Origin: Paraneptunicella aestuarii
GTDB lineage: Bacteria > Pseudomonadota > Gammaproteobacteria > Enterobacterales > Alteromonadaceae
Assembly (NCBI RefSeq): GCF_019900845.1
Contig: NZ_CP074570.1
Coordinates: 2,232,001 to 2,296,000, forward strand
Length of the DNA: 64,000 nucleotides
Direction of reading: 5' to 3'
Shown here: positions 8,768 to 18,741 of the stretch, piece after piece
Position numbering within the stretch: position 1 is the stretch's first letter
Layout of the letters: each line of letters starts with the position of its first letter
Notes under the pieces: generated by a model
Seen by the model: only the letters and a program-made list of their open reading frames with translations
What the model was told of the DNA's origin: nothing
Databases searched by the model: none
Made by a program: the position numbers and the translations under genes

Positions 8768-11700
8768 GTATGATTGACACTCATAAAGGGCTTATTGCCT
8801 GGTTTGCCCGTAACAGTGTGGCGGCAAATTTGCTCATGTGGCTATTAATCATTGGTGGCTTATTTTCTGCTATTAGTATCAAAAAGCAGATATTTCCTAA
8901 TTTTGAAATAAATAACGTCGTTGTTCGAGTTCCTTATCTCGGAGCTGCTCCCCAAGAGGTTGAAGAAGGCGTCATCATCAAGGTTGAAGAAGCTGTAAAG
9001 GATATTGAAGGGATCAAAAAGATAACTTCTAATGCTGTAGAAGGTATGGCTACTGTGACCATAGAAGTGCTTGATGACTATGACCCTCAATTGGTTTTGG
9101 ATGAGGTCAAAGTTCAGGTTGATGCCATTCCCAGCTTTCCAGAAAATATTGAGAAACCGATTGTGTATCGTCAGAAACCGCAACAAACCGTATTGTGGGT
9201 TGCTTTATATGGAGAAGCATCAGAACGATTTTTGAAAGAAGAAGCAAAGAAGTTAAGGGACGAGATTGCTAATTTACCCGGAATTTCCAGCGTTCAGGTT
9301 GTTGGAACTCGTGATTATGAAATTTCCATTGAGTTATCTGAGCTCCGGTTACAAGAATATGGCTTAACCTTTCAGGAAGTGGTTAATGCTGTGCGTCAAT
9401 CTTCTATAGATTTACCCGGCGGCTCCATTAAATCAGATGATGGCGACATTCTTCTTCGTGCCAAGGGGCAAGCCTATACAGGGCACGAGTTTGAAAATCT
9501 GGTGTTGTTGACTCGTTCTGATGGAACACGATTGACTTTGGGAGATATTGCCACGGTTAAAGATGGGTTTGTTGAAGATACTAATTATGCTGTTTTTGAC
9601 GGTCGCCCAGCGGTTAACGTAAGAGTTGATGCTGTTAGCGATCAAAATGCACTGGAAATCTCCAAAGAGGTTAATCATTACTTATCAACCCGAACCTTCC
9701 CGGAAGGCGTGCAAGCTGACGCTTGGGGCGACTCATCTTTCTATTTGAATGACAGATTGAACATGATGTTATCCAACATGTTCTATGGCGCTATTCTGGT
9801 TTTTCTCGTGTTGTCACTATTCCTGAAATTGAAACTGGCATTTTGGGTGATTGTTGGATTACCTGTGTGTTTCCTTGGGGCAATACTATTTATGCCTATG
9901 GAACCAATGAATGTATCGGTGAACATGATCAGTTTGTTTGGTTTTATCCTGGTGCTCGGGATAGTGGTTGATGATGCCATTATTATGGGGGAGTCTGCCT
10001 ATTCAGAGATCGATCGCAAAGGGCATAGTATTGATAATGTTATTGTCGGGGTGAAGAAAGTTGCTATGCCTGCGACTTTTGGCGTGTTAACCACGATTGC
10101 AGCATTCACTCCAATGTTAATGGTACCAGGAACATTTGGTGAGATATGGAAGACTATTGGATGGGTTGTCATTATTTGTCTGGTGTTCTCATTGATAGAA
10201 TCAAAGTTTGTATTGCCCGCTCACTTGGTTCACATGAAAATGAAACCGTATGAACCCGAAAAAGCCAATGCACTACAGCGATTCCGAGATTATTTTTCTG
10301 AAGGCTTAAAAAACTTCATACAGACGGTCTATTTACCTGTTTTACAAAAAGCGATACGTAATCGTTATATGACAATCGCTGGTTTTGTTGCTGCGTTGAT
10401 TTTGACCATTGGCCTGTTTGGTGGCGGTTTAGTGAGATTTGTTTTCTTCCCAAATATTCCCAGTGACTTTATTCAGGCTGAAATGGAAATGTTACCGGGG
10501 AGTTCTACTCGACAACGCGATGACGCCTTAAAAATTATTGGTGCAGCACTTGAGAAAATGAATCAGGAAGTTGAGAAGGAGACTGGAGCTGCGGTAGTGA
10601 AGCACTCTATGCTTTTTGATCAAAGTAGTTTGGCTGGAACCGTGTTCGTGGAACTGACCAAGGCAGAGACCAGAGAGCTGGATGGTTTTGAAATTCAGCG
10701 TCGTTGGAAGAGCATGATCCCTGATATCCCCGGAATCAAAAAGGTTGACGTTGGATCCGCTGGTGGTTTTAGTGCTCCGGATATTAGCCTCAACCTAACG
10801 GGAACAAACTTGAATGAATTGCGTCATGCCAGTGATGAGTTAAAAGCTCATTTGCAAGGGTACAGTGGTGTACGAGACGTATCCGACACCTTTAGCGGCG
10901 GTAGTGATGAAATACGCATCAAGATTAAACCCGAGGCGGAAGCGCTAGGGTTAACGCTGGATAGCCTGGCGAAGCAAATTCGCTATGGTTTCTATGGCGC
11001 AGAAGCTCAGAGAGTGCAGCGCGGTGACGAAGAAGTTAAAGTCATGATCCGCTATCCCAAAGATGAGCGGAGTTCAATTGCAAGTCTTGAGAATATGCGA
11101 ATTCGTACAACCAGTGGTGACGAGATTCCATTTTCACAAGTGGCTGAAATCGAAATGGCTAAAGGTTATGGCTCTATTATTCGATTGGATGGTGTGCGTT
11201 CTATCACCTTGTCGGCAAAAGTGAATAAAGGCGTACTGGAACCACAGGAAGTGGTTAAAGATGTACAGGAAAATTTTATACCGCAATTGTTGCAGAAGTA
11301 TCATAGCGTTTCTTTCACTTTGGAAGGCCAATCCAAAGAACAAGGGGAGGCTTTGGCGGGTATGGCGAAAGGCGCCATCTTCGCTTTGTTTGCCATTTAC
11401 GCTTTGATGGCGATCCCTTTGAAGTCATACAGTCAGCCTTTAATCATCATGTCAGTCATCCCTTTTGGCATTGTGGGCGCTATCGTTGGACACTTATTAC
11501 TGGGTCATTCCATTAGCGTGTTGTCTATGTGTGGCATTATTGCGTTATCGGGGGTTGTGGTGAACGATAGCTTGATTATGGTGGACTTCGTAAACCGAGC
11601 AAGAGAAGAAGGCTATTCAGTATTTGAAGCCGCTGTTCAGGCCGGGGCTCAACGTTTCCGGGCTATCATTTTGACTTCGTTAACTACGTTTATGGGCTTG

Positions 11701-11913
11701 GTTCCCATTATTTTGGAAAAGAGCTTGCAAGCCCAAATTGTTATTCCAATGGCAATATCATTGGCGTTTGGTATTTTGTTTGCCACTGTTATTACCTTGT
11801 TATTGGTTCCATGCCTTTACATAGTTTTGAGTGACTTAAAGGCATTCTTTACTGGAGAAGCAAAGGTTGAGGAAACTAACTATGATGTTGGTGTAACGCT
11901 GGCGGATGACTAA
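8764..11913 (+). CDS. RND efflux transporter permease (AcrB superfamily)
   Basis: A 1049-residue pump of full family length with twelve expected membrane segments: one near residue 20, a cluster at about 335-495, and a second half at about 865-1025. The proton-relay acidic pair is present in LGIVVDDAIIM near residue 400. The porter-domain start is normal: FPNFEINNVVVRVPYLGAAP. The sequence resembles the pump subgroup often paired with a membrane-anchored adaptor rather than classical AcrB. Substrate is unknown. It is coupled to the adaptor immediately upstream and followed by a strong bidirectional terminator. Confidence 0.92.
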   Translation: MSMIDTHKGLIAWFARNSVAANLLMWLLIIGGLFSAISIKKQIFPNFEINNVVVRVPYLGAAPQEVEEGVIIKVEEAVKDIEGIKKITSNAVEGMATVTIEVLDDYDPQLVLDEVKVQVDAIPSFPENIEKPIVYRQKPQQTVLWVALYGEASERFLKEEAKKLRDEIANLPGISSVQVVGTRDYEISIELSELRLQEYGLTFQEVVNAVRQSSIDLPGGSIKSDDGDILLRAKGQAYTGHEFENLVLLTRSDGTRLTLGDIATVKDGFVEDTNYAVFDGRPAVNVRVDAVSDQNALEISKEVNHYLSTRTFPEGVQADAWGDSSFYLNDRLNMMLSNMFYGAILVFLVLSLFLKLKLAFWVIVGLPVCFLGAILFMPMEPMNVSVNMISLFGFILVLGIVVDDAIIMGESAYSEIDRKGHSIDNVIVGVKKVAMPATFGVLTTIAAFTPMLMVPGTFGEIWKTIGWVVIICLVFSLIESKFVLPAHLVHMKMKPYEPEKANALQRFRDYFSEGLKNFIQTVYLPVLQKAIRNRYMTIAGFVAALILTIGLFGGGLVRFVFFPNIPSDFIQAEMEMLPGSSTRQRDDALKIIGAALEKMNQEVEKETGAAVVKHSMLFDQSSLAGTVFVELTKAETRELDGFEIQRRWKSMIPDIPGIKKVDVGSAGGFSAPDISLNLTGTNLNELRHASDELKAHLQGYSGVRDVSDTFSGGSDEIRIKIKPEAEALGLTLDSLAKQIRYGFYGAEAQRVQRGDEEVKVMIRYPKDERSSIASLENMRIRTTSGDEIPFSQVAEIEMAKGYGSIIRLDGVRSITLSAKVNKGVLEPQEVVKDVQENFIPQLLQKYHSVSFTLEGQSKEQGEALAGMAKGAIFALFAIYALMAIPLKSYSQPLIIMSVIPFGIVGAIVGHLLLGHSISVLSMCGIIALSGVVVNDSLIMVDFVNRAREEGYSVFEAAVQAGAQRFRAIILTSLTTFMGLVPIILEKSLQAQIVIPMAISLAFGILFATVITLLLVPCLYIVLSDLKAFFTGEAKVEETNYDVGVTLADD

Positions 11914-11948
11914 AAGCTTGTGCTACAAAATGACATACGTATAAATTG

Positions 11949-11976
11949 AAAAACGCCCCTTTATTGGGGCGTTTTT
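11949..11976. terminator. Bidirectional Rho-independent terminator
   Basis: A perfect 11-bp stem, AAAAACGCCCC (11949-11959) with GGGGCGTTTTT (11966-11976), and a six-base loop. It has an A-run on one side and a T-run on the other, so it ends both the RND operon (plus) and the RRM gene (minus). Confidence 0.93.
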
Positions 11977-11995
11977 ACTTCATTCTTTGGAAATC

Positions 11996-12289
11996 CTAGA
12001 ATCGGCGTTGTTGTCTCTGACCACCGCCACCACCGCTGCGGTTGTTTTGTGGAGGTCTTGCCTCACTAACCACGATAGTGCGCCCAGCCATTTCTTTGCC
12101 GTGCATCGCTTCGATAGCTTTCTGACCATCTTCTTTTGAGCCGAATTCTACAAACCCGAAGCCTTTTGAACGATTAGCTTCGCGATCCATAATAATCTTT
12201 GCTGAAGTAACTTCACCAAACTCTGAGAAGGTTTGCTCTAGTTCGCCATCGGTCAGGCGATAAGGTAGGTTTCCTACGTACAATTTCAT
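11996..12289 (-). CDS. RNA recognition motif (RRM) RNA-binding protein
   Basis: A 97-residue single-RRM protein. RNP2 is LYVGNLPYRL near residue 3 and RNP1 is SKGFGFVEFG near residue 43; the linker VTSAKIIMDREANRS is typical. A short Gly/Arg/Gln-rich tail (SGGGGGQRQQRRF) follows, as in bacterial cold-inducible glycine-rich RRM proteins. It probably binds RNA in the cytosol as a chaperone or stability factor; the targets are unknown. The leader upstream is long and can fold (see the entry at 12325-12388), which would fit post-transcriptional control. Confidence 0.93.
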   Translation of the reverse strand: MKLYVGNLPYRLTDGELEQTFSEFGEVTSAKIIMDREANRSKGFGFVEFGSKEDGQKAIEAMHGKEMAGRTIVVSEARPPQNNRSGGGGGQRQQRRF

Positions 12290-12716
12290 TAGGGTATCTC
12301 TCGACTATTGGGCTTCAACGTCATTCAAGTGCCAACAGTCAAAATCACCTGATGCCGAGCAGGGGCAACCATTACCTCCTGCCATCAGCGTCAGTTTAGG
12401 TGTATTTAATTACATAAAGCAACAGGGAAATGAAAAATATAACCATTTCTTCACATTTAATGATGATTTTATTCGTTAAAAATCGTGTTAATCGTTTAAT
12501 GAAGGTGCGACACACCTCAAGCAGAACAGATTTTTTTGACATCAATTGGTCATTTTTCGAATGTAGACTAAGCTCATTTCTTAAACAGAAGCTTAGAAAT
12601 AGCAACAGAAGTATTAATAACAATTACTCAAAATACTTCAGTGTTGAGCCTCTGTTAAAAACAACAATAAAGTGTGCTAAGGAACAACATCTGTCTATTG
12701 GGTGTTGCATAAAGAA
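12290..12716. other. 427-bp intergenic region between divergent RRM and GGDEF genes
   Basis: Apart from the structured leader of the RRM gene, this AT-rich stretch holds no RNA gene or repeat that I can recognise. An open frame of 96 codons on the plus strand (12430-12720) has no ribosome site and a low-complexity composition, and I do not consider it a gene. Confidence 0.5.
12325..12388 (-). promoter_or_regulatory. Structured leader with a mini-ORF upstream of the RRM gene
   Basis: On the minus strand an AGGAGG stands two bases before an ATG at 12372 that opens a 15-codon frame ending TGA at 12325, about 35 bases before the RRM start. The same stretch can fold: CTGATG (12383-12388) pairs with CATCAG (12349-12354), and CAGG/CCTG pair inside. 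The AGGAGG would sit within the hairpin. The spacing between ribosome site and ATG is shorter than usual, so translation of the mini-ORF is doubtful. Confidence 0.35.
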
Positions 12717-13682
12717 ATGAATACAGAACGAATTTATCTATTTTTTGGGTTATTTCTAATATTGCTGACATGGAGTGTCTGGATTTTGCAGTCTAACATA
12801 CCCATCGAGCATGATTTGATTGATTACAACGATGTGATCAGTGAAATCTTTTCTATATCCTTCATCTTAATGATGATAACCGTGAATATCAGACTCCGAT
12901 CCGAGTCATCAAATTCCACTATGGTTTTCTCTGGACTGTGTTGCTTACTGGTTGGACATTGCCATGATTTATTGGATGAGTTTGTTTTAATCAGTGCTCA
13001 ATGGATTAGCATGATTTTGGAGAATCTGGCGAATAATCTGGGAGTCGTTATCATCAGTATCGCTATTTTCCGTTGGTCATCACATTACAAGAATCAACTG
13101 GCGATATTGCAACGACAAAAAATAGAACTGACCAAGGCTAGCCATACCGATTCACTTTCCAAGCTTTATAATCGTCGTTTTTTGCACAGTGAATTTATTG
13201 ATCAAATTAAGAACGCCTACGAGCCTGAGCAAAAGTTGTCGCTTATTATGATTGATTTGGATCGCTTTAAAGAGATCAACGATACCTATGGGCATCTTGA
13301 AGGTGACAAGCTGATTATGCACATGGCGCAAATTATCAGAGATGAAATTAGAGCCTGTGATTATGCATTTCGATATGGCGGTGAAGAATTCCTTATTGTG
13401 CTGGACGCAGACATGTCGACTGCGCGTCATGTTGCCGAACGTATTCGTAAAACCTATCAGGAATCTGAATATTATATTTCTGATGAACGAGTGAATAAGT
13501 CAACCAGTATTGGCATTGTCGAATACTCACCTCGCCATAACTTTGAAAATGCCTTGGATATTGCAGACAAAGCTTTGTATCAGGCAAAAAATAAAGGACG
13601 TAATCAGGTGATTATTGCCGATGGAAGCAAAACAAAAGTGTATTCTGGCTCTCCAGTTTCCTCTAATCCTGTTACGTCCTGA
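12717..13682 (+). CDS. Membrane-bound diguanylate cyclase (GGDEF)
   Basis: A 321-residue protein. An N-terminal membrane region with about four hydrophobic segments (residues 5-125) precedes a GGDEF domain (about 145-310). The active-site loop reads RYGGEEF near residue 220. The inhibitory RxxD site is RACD, placed exactly five residues before it, so the enzyme should make cyclic di-GMP from two GTP and be product-inhibited. The substrate segment DLDRFKEINDTYGHLEGD is intact. The start was put at ATG 12717 because the alternative GTG at 12702 has no ribosome site; the chosen one has only a weak site. No EAL partner is adjacent. The signal sensed by the N-terminus is unknown. Confidence 0.9.
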   Translation: MNTERIYLFFGLFLILLTWSVWILQSNIPIEHDLIDYNDVISEIFSISFILMMITVNIRLRSESSNSTMVFSGLCCLLVGHCHDLLDEFVLISAQWISMILENLANNLGVVIISIAIFRWSSHYKNQLAILQRQKIELTKASHTDSLSKLYNRRFLHSEFIDQIKNAYEPEQKLSLIMIDLDRFKEINDTYGHLEGDKLIMHMAQIIRDEIRACDYAFRYGGEEFLIVLDADMSTARHVAERIRKTYQESEYYISDERVNKSTSIGIVEYSPRHNFENALDIADKALYQAKNKGRNQVIIADGSKTKVYSGSPVSSNPVTS

Positions 13683-13736
13683 TTTTTCTTTTGGTTCTAA
13701 TTTCTTTGTGTTCTGATTTCTGGATGTAAGCACTCT

Positions 13737-14159
13737 TCAGGATTGCAATAAAGTTTCGCAATAATCGACAAAATTATTGGATGTTATTAGACCTAGCAAT
13801 TTTTTGTTGTCACTAATAACAGGCAGGCAACCATGACGGTTCTTTTTGAATAATTGGATCAGATCTGTCAGAGGTTTGTCTTTTGATACTGTCAAATATT
13901 CTGTTTCCATTACTTCTTTGATATTGGTTTCCTGTTCCATTTGAACCGATTCTTGAGTGCCATAAAGACTAAGTAGATGCAGTGCTTTATTGAACAGACT
14001 TTTCTGGCTGACAATGCCTACCAGCTTGTATTCTGAATCTATAACGGGAATATGTCGGATATTCTGTTCTTTACTCAGTTTCATAGCATCAGCTACGGAA
14101 GCCTCTGGTGTAAGAGTATAAACAGAAGCGGTCATAATATTTTCGGCAGTATGAGTCAT
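13737..14159 (-). CDS. Tandem CBS-domain protein
   Basis: A 140-residue protein made of two CBS motifs, about residues 8-60 (TLTPEASVADAMKL, HIPVIDSEYKLVGIVSQ) and 80-135 (TVSKDKPLTDLIQLF, CLPVISDNKKLLGLITS). A CBS pair forms a Bateman module that binds adenine nucleotides or related ligands. No enzyme or transporter domain is attached, so it may act as a stand-alone sensor. It lies in its own unit, converging on the GGDEF gene with only 54 bp between them. Confidence 0.88.
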   Translation of the reverse strand: MTHTAENIMTASVYTLTPEASVADAMKLSKEQNIRHIPVIDSEYKLVGIVSQKSLFNKALHLLSLYGTQESVQMEQETNIKEVMETEYLTVSKDKPLTDLIQLFKKNRHGCLPVISDNKKLLGLITSNNFVDYCETLLQS

Positions 14160-14277
14160 CTGGACACCTATCCTAATTTTTCCTGAATCAATGCTCTTCA
14201 GGATAATTCAATGCACTTGATAGAACTGTGATTTAGCTCAAAAACTTTGTTCTAAAGCCACTTAGGCCCTCAGGCTA

Positions 14278-15021
14278 TTACGACTTAGTATAGTCACTTC
14301 TGTATTTATCAACCCACATAGCGGTAGCACCGCAAATAGCAACCGGCATCACCAGGAAGTTAATGATGGGGATCATGGAAAACAGCATAACGATAGTGCC
14401 GAAAGAGAATGAATCGCCTTTATGGCGAAGTAAGTCACGGCGCATTTCTGCGAAACTGACTTTGTGATTGTCGTAAGGGTAATCAAGGTATTGTACGGCC
14501 ATCATCCAGGCACTAAACAAGAACCACAATACTTGGCCAATTACAGGAAGAAAGAAAAACAGGATCAAAAAGCCAATTGCTCGGGGCAGGTAGTAACGAA
14601 GCTTTGTGAATTCTCTTGATAGAGTTCTGGGAATATCTTTGATTAAGGTTGCAAAAGACCCATCATCCAAAGGTTTACCTGTTAGTAATAGTTCCATTTT
14701 TTCAGCAAGTAATCCATTAAAGGGCGCGGCAATCCAGTTAGCCAATGTACTAAATAAATAAGCCGAGACTAACAGAATGGTGATAACCGCCAAAGGCCAG
14801 ACGAAATAAGCCACGGCGTCTTTTAGCCACTCCAGCCAGCTTGGGATTAGGTCAATCAGGTAAAGCACTAGCTCATCAATTCTTCCTACCAGATAGGTAA
14901 AGGCTGCTCCAAATAGCAATATGTTGACGAATAAGGGAATAAAGACGAAACGACGAATTCCTTTAGTTTGAATAAGCTTGAAGCCTAATAAGAAATATCC
15001 CGCACCACTATTTGCTTGCAT
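14278..15021 (-). CDS. cysZ: Sulfate transporter CysZ
   Basis: A 247-residue integral membrane protein matching CysZ along its length. GIRRFVFIPLFVNILLFGAAF is near residue 25, NWIAAPFNGLLAEK is in the middle, and the late segment is YDNHKVSFAEMR followed by PVAICGATAMWVDKYR. CysZ mediates high-affinity sulfate uptake through the inner membrane for cysteine synthesis. ATG at 15021 was chosen from the family N-terminus; a TTG four codons upstream (15033) is possible. It is divergent from smc-zipA-ligA, close to the cysZ-zipA-ligA order of enterobacteria. Confidence 0.93.
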   Translation of the reverse strand: MQANSGAGYFLLGFKLIQTKGIRRFVFIPLFVNILLFGAAFTYLVGRIDELVLYLIDLIPSWLEWLKDAVAYFVWPLAVITILLVSAYLFSTLANWIAAPFNGLLAEKMELLLTGKPLDDGSFATLIKDIPRTLSREFTKLRYYLPRAIGFLILFFFLPVIGQVLWFLFSAWMMAVQYLDYPYDNHKVSFAEMRRDLLRHKGDSFSFGTIVMLFSMIPIINFLVMPVAICGATAMWVDKYRSDYTKS

Positions 15022-15117
15022 AAAAACTGACAATTACCTGAAAACGACTAGTATTATCAGGGATTATAGGTACTTAATAACTGCATTAAAATCATCAATT
15101 GTTACAGAAATTGAGAT

Positions 15118-15147
15118 TTGATAAAGTGCGGTGTGCGCTAGTAATGT
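15118..15147 (+). promoter_or_regulatory. Candidate sigma-70 promoter for smc
   Basis: A TTGATA -35 box (15118-15123) and a TAATGT -10 box (15142-15147) are separated by 18 bp, about 105 bp before the smc start. Assigned by eye from box similarity alone. Confidence 0.3.
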
Positions 15148-15252
15148 ATCGGCTAGGCTTTCAACATTTTGTTGCAATAACAGGCGAAACTTGTCTGATA
15201 GGCAATACGGTACATTCATTCAAGATAATAATAGGCTTAGCATAGCAACGCC

Positions 15253-18200
15253 ATGCGATTGAAAAAAATACGATTAGCGGGGTTTAAATCCTTCGTTGAT
15301 CCTACCAATATTCCTTTTCCAGATGATATGACCGCGATTGTCGGGCCGAATGGCTGTGGCAAATCGAATGTTATTGATGCTGTGCGTTGGGTGTTGGGAG
15401 AGAGTTCTGCTAAAAATTTGCGTGGCGACGCAATGACTGACGTTATTTTTAACGGTTCTTCTGTACGTAAGCCTGTATCCCAATGCAGTGTTGAGCTGGT
15501 CTTCGATAATAGTAGCGGCAGAATTCAAGGCGAATTTGCTGGTTACAATGAGTTGTCAGTCAAACGAGTTGTTACCCGCGAAGCGCAATCTTTTTACTAT
15601 CTCAATAATGCCAAGTGCCGCCGCCGCGATGTCACCGATTTGTTTTTGGGAACCGGATTAGGCCCTCGCAGTTATGCCATTATTGAACAGGGCATGATCT
15701 CTCGCCTGATTGAATCCAAGCCGCAGGAATTAAGAGTCTTTATTGAAGAAGCTGCGGGCATTTCGAAATATAAGGAACGTCGTAGAGAGACGGAAAACCG
15801 CATCAAGCATACCCGGGAAAATCTGGAACGCCTGGAAGATGTGCGTATGGAATTGGGACAACAGCTTGATAAATTGCAACGTCAGGCTGCTGCTGCGCGA
15901 CGTTATAAAGAATTAAAAGCCACAGAACGAAAGTTTAAAGGTGAATTGGCTGCCATTCGTTGGTTAAAGCACACGGCGTCTATCACTGAGCTGGAAACTC
16001 AAATTGAGAGACAGGAGAATGAAATTCAGCAGTTTATTGCTGAACAACGTGGTGACGAATCCAGTATTACCCGATATCACGATGCTCAAGCTACTCTAAA
16101 GCAACAGCTTGCTGATGTGCAGCAGAGAAACTTCACTTTGGCGACAGAAATCACCCGTATAGAACAAAACCAAATCCATTCAAAACAACGAACAAACCAA
16201 ATACAGCAAGAAGTTAGAAGCTTAAACGAAGCGATTATTGAGAACGAAGAGCAAATTGGCGCATTACAAGCTCGGGTTGAAGAGCTTCAAGCTATTCTGG
16301 ATGAATCTGAGCCGCAAAGAGAATTAATAACCGAACAGTTGTTACAAGCGGAAGAAGCGCTGTCTGTAAAAGAAGAAGAGTTTCAGGAAAAGCAATCCTT
16401 GTGGCGTCAGCAAGAGTTGCAATTTAACAATATCAAACAGCAAATTCAGAGCACTTATAGCCAGATACAATCTGGTCTGCAAATGCAATTGCGTACCGAA
16501 CAGCGTATTTCTGAATTACAGGATGAAGCTGATGGACTGCAAGATTCCAGTGCCGTCACAGAATTACAGAACACTTTGGAAGAATTAGCGTTCATTCAAG
16601 AGGAATATCAACAGGCTAAGGAAGACGCTCAGAGCGCGGAACAGTATTTTGTTGAGGCAAAACAGGAGTTTCAGCAGGCGCAGTTAGTGCAGACTGAATG
16701 CTTTCGAGAATTACAGCAATTAAGAGCTACTTTGCAAGGCTTGGAAAATTTACATGCCAAAGAAAGCGAGCACAGTGGTGCGGTTGCCCATTGGCTTGCT
16801 AACAACCATTGTGAAACGCAATCCATCTGGGAATATTTGAATGTTGAACCCGGGTGGGAAGTGGCTTTTGAGACCGCTTTACAACAATGGCATAGCGCAC
16901 TAGTGGTTACTGAACGTCCTGAGCAGATGCATGTAAATGGACTCAGGTTGTTTTTCGCTGGTTCATTAATTCGTCATAAGCCTGAAAATACACTTGCCAC
17001 AAAATGTCGAGCCGAGCAGGTTCCTGAATGGTTAACGCATATTGCTATTGCTGAAGATGAACAAGCGGCCATACGCCAGCAAGCGCAGCTCGTCAATGGT
17101 GAAACTTGTATAACCCGGGATGGGTTTTGGGTTGGTGTTGATTGGTCTATTTCCGGCGTTGATGCGGAGCATAGTGGAGCTCTGGAACGTTTGGCTGAAA
17201 TGAACCATATCGAAGAACAGATCGAGCAATGTGAGACTAAATACTCGGAATTGCTCGACAGGGAAGAGGTTGCGCAGCAAAAAGTCGATAAATTACAGGT
17301 TGAGCGCGAAAAAGCTCAGGAAAAACGCCAATCTTTTGAAGCTTCATTACAACAACTTCAGAAACAGCAACAATTTTTACAGCAACAAGTGGAGCGACAG
17401 CAACAACATAAGAACAAATTATTGAGTGATTTGGCTTCTTATAAGGAACAGTTGCTTGAAGAGCAAGAGCAACAAGAAGAGCTCAATGAACAGGTTGCTA
17501 TGTTGGAAGAGCAACTGAGTGAACTTGATGGTGATTATGACGGCATAGAACAGTTACGTCAGCAAATGCAGCAATCTATTGAACAAAATCGGGTGCAAGT
17601 GGCTCAGTATCAAAATGAAAGCCACCGTTTGGAACTGAATGTTCAATCGCATCAAAATCAGCTGCTAACTGCTAAAGATAATGAACTGCGCACTCAGGCT
17701 CAAATCAATAACATGCAGGAAAAGCTGCGCCATCTTGAAGATGAATTGCATGAAATGGCAATGCCGATGGAAGAGCAGGCTGAGCGTTTGGAAATTTTGC
17801 TTAATGAACGTAGCGAAGCCCAGCAGTTACAGGAAAAAGTCAGTGATGAATTGGCTGAAGTTGAAGGCTTGTTATCCGATATTGAAAAAGGGCGACAAGG
17901 TGTTCAATCCAGAATTGAGAAGGCGCGAGAAGTTCAGCAAAGTACCAGGTTGGAATGTGAAGGTTATAGGGTGAGAGCCAATGCTGTTGTTGAACAGCTA
18001 CAAGAAATGAATCAACCGCTTAAACCTTTGTTAGAGCAATTGCCTGAGGATGCCGATGAAAAGCTCTGGCAAGACACACTGGAGAAAACCACTGCTTCGT
18101 TATCTCGATTAGGCGCAGTAAATCTGGCCGCTGTGGAAGAATACGAGATTCAGGCGGAGAGAAAGCAGCATCTCGATACTCAAAACGATGATTTGGTTGC

Positions 18201-18723
18201 GGCGTTGGAAACACTGGAAAATGCCATTCGCAAGATTGATCGGGAAACCAGGGCTCGCTTTAGAGACACCTTTGATCAAGTGAATAATGATTTGAAACAA
18301 CTTTTCCCGAAAGTCTTTGGTGGCGGTGCGGCTTATCTGGAACTGACGGATGATGATCTTCTGGATACTGGCGTGACAATTATGGCGAGACCACCGGGCA
18401 AGAAAAATAGTACAATTCATTTGCTTTCCGGTGGCGAAAAAGCCCTGACCGCTTTATCATTGGTTTTTGCAATTTTTCGCCTTAATCCTGCACCTTTTTG
18501 TTTGCTGGATGAAGTGGATGCTCCTTTGGATGACGCTAACGTGGGACGTTTTTGTAAGTTGGTGTCTGAAATGTCCAAAAGCGTGCAATTTATATACATA
18601 ACTCATAATAAAATAGCGATGGAAATGGCACTGCATTTAACAGGAGTTACTATGGCCGAACCCGGAGTATCGAGGATTGTGGCTGTTGATGTGGAAGAAG
18701 CCGTTGCTATCGTTAACGCATAA
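15253..18723 (+). CDS. smc: Chromosome segregation protein SMC
   Basis: A 1156-residue SMC ATPase of usual length. Walker A is GPNGCGKSN near residues 31-39. Two long Gln/Glu-rich coiled coils (about 170-500 and 670-1000) flank a hinge (about 505-660). The C-terminal ATPase half has the signature LSGGEKALTALSL near 1057 and Walker B in FCLLDEVDAPLDD near 1083. The dimer binds DNA and, with ScpA/ScpB, organises and separates chromosomes. The start sits about 230 bp from divergent cysZ. The coiled coils produce several long open frames in other frames that are not genes. zipA follows 18 bp after the stop. Confidence 0.97.
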   Translation: MRLKKIRLAGFKSFVDPTNIPFPDDMTAIVGPNGCGKSNVIDAVRWVLGESSAKNLRGDAMTDVIFNGSSVRKPVSQCSVELVFDNSSGRIQGEFAGYNELSVKRVVTREAQSFYYLNNAKCRRRDVTDLFLGTGLGPRSYAIIEQGMISRLIESKPQELRVFIEEAAGISKYKERRRETENRIKHTRENLERLEDVRMELGQQLDKLQRQAAAARRYKELKATERKFKGELAAIRWLKHTASITELETQIERQENEIQQFIAEQRGDESSITRYHDAQATLKQQLADVQQRNFTLATEITRIEQNQIHSKQRTNQIQQEVRSLNEAIIENEEQIGALQARVEELQAILDESEPQRELITEQLLQAEEALSVKEEEFQEKQSLWRQQELQFNNIKQQIQSTYSQIQSGLQMQLRTEQRISELQDEADGLQDSSAVTELQNTLEELAFIQEEYQQAKEDAQSAEQYFVEAKQEFQQAQLVQTECFRELQQLRATLQGLENLHAKESEHSGAVAHWLANNHCETQSIWEYLNVEPGWEVAFETALQQWHSALVVTERPEQMHVNGLRLFFAGSLIRHKPENTLATKCRAEQVPEWLTHIAIAEDEQAAIRQQAQLVNGETCITRDGFWVGVDWSISGVDAEHSGALERLAEMNHIEEQIEQCETKYSELLDREEVAQQKVDKLQVEREKAQEKRQSFEASLQQLQKQQQFLQQQVERQQQHKNKLLSDLASYKEQLLEEQEQQEELNEQVAMLEEQLSELDGDYDGIEQLRQQMQQSIEQNRVQVAQYQNESHRLELNVQSHQNQLLTAKDNELRTQAQINNMQEKLRHLEDELHEMAMPMEEQAERLEILLNERSEAQQLQEKVSDELAEVEGLLSDIEKGRQGVQSRIEKAREVQQSTRLECEGYRVRANAVVEQLQEMNQPLKPLLEQLPEDADEKLWQDTLEKTTASLSRLGAVNLAAVEEYEIQAERKQHLDTQNDDLVAALETLENAIRKIDRETRARFRDTFDQVNNDLKQLFPKVFGGGAAYLELTDDDLLDTGVTIMARPPGKKNSTIHLLSGGEKALTALSLVFAIFRLNPAPFCLLDEVDAPLDDANVGRFCKLVSEMSKSVQFIYITHNKIAMEMALHLTGVTMAEPGVSRIVAVDVEEAVAIVNA

Positions 18724-18741
18724 ATAAAGGTTTGTTTATTG

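Noticed and set aside
12430..12720. A 96-codon open frame on the plus strand upstream of the GGDEF gene
   Set aside because: No ribosome site, low-complexity Asn/Ser/Lys-rich composition in an AT-rich gap, and no recognisable motif.
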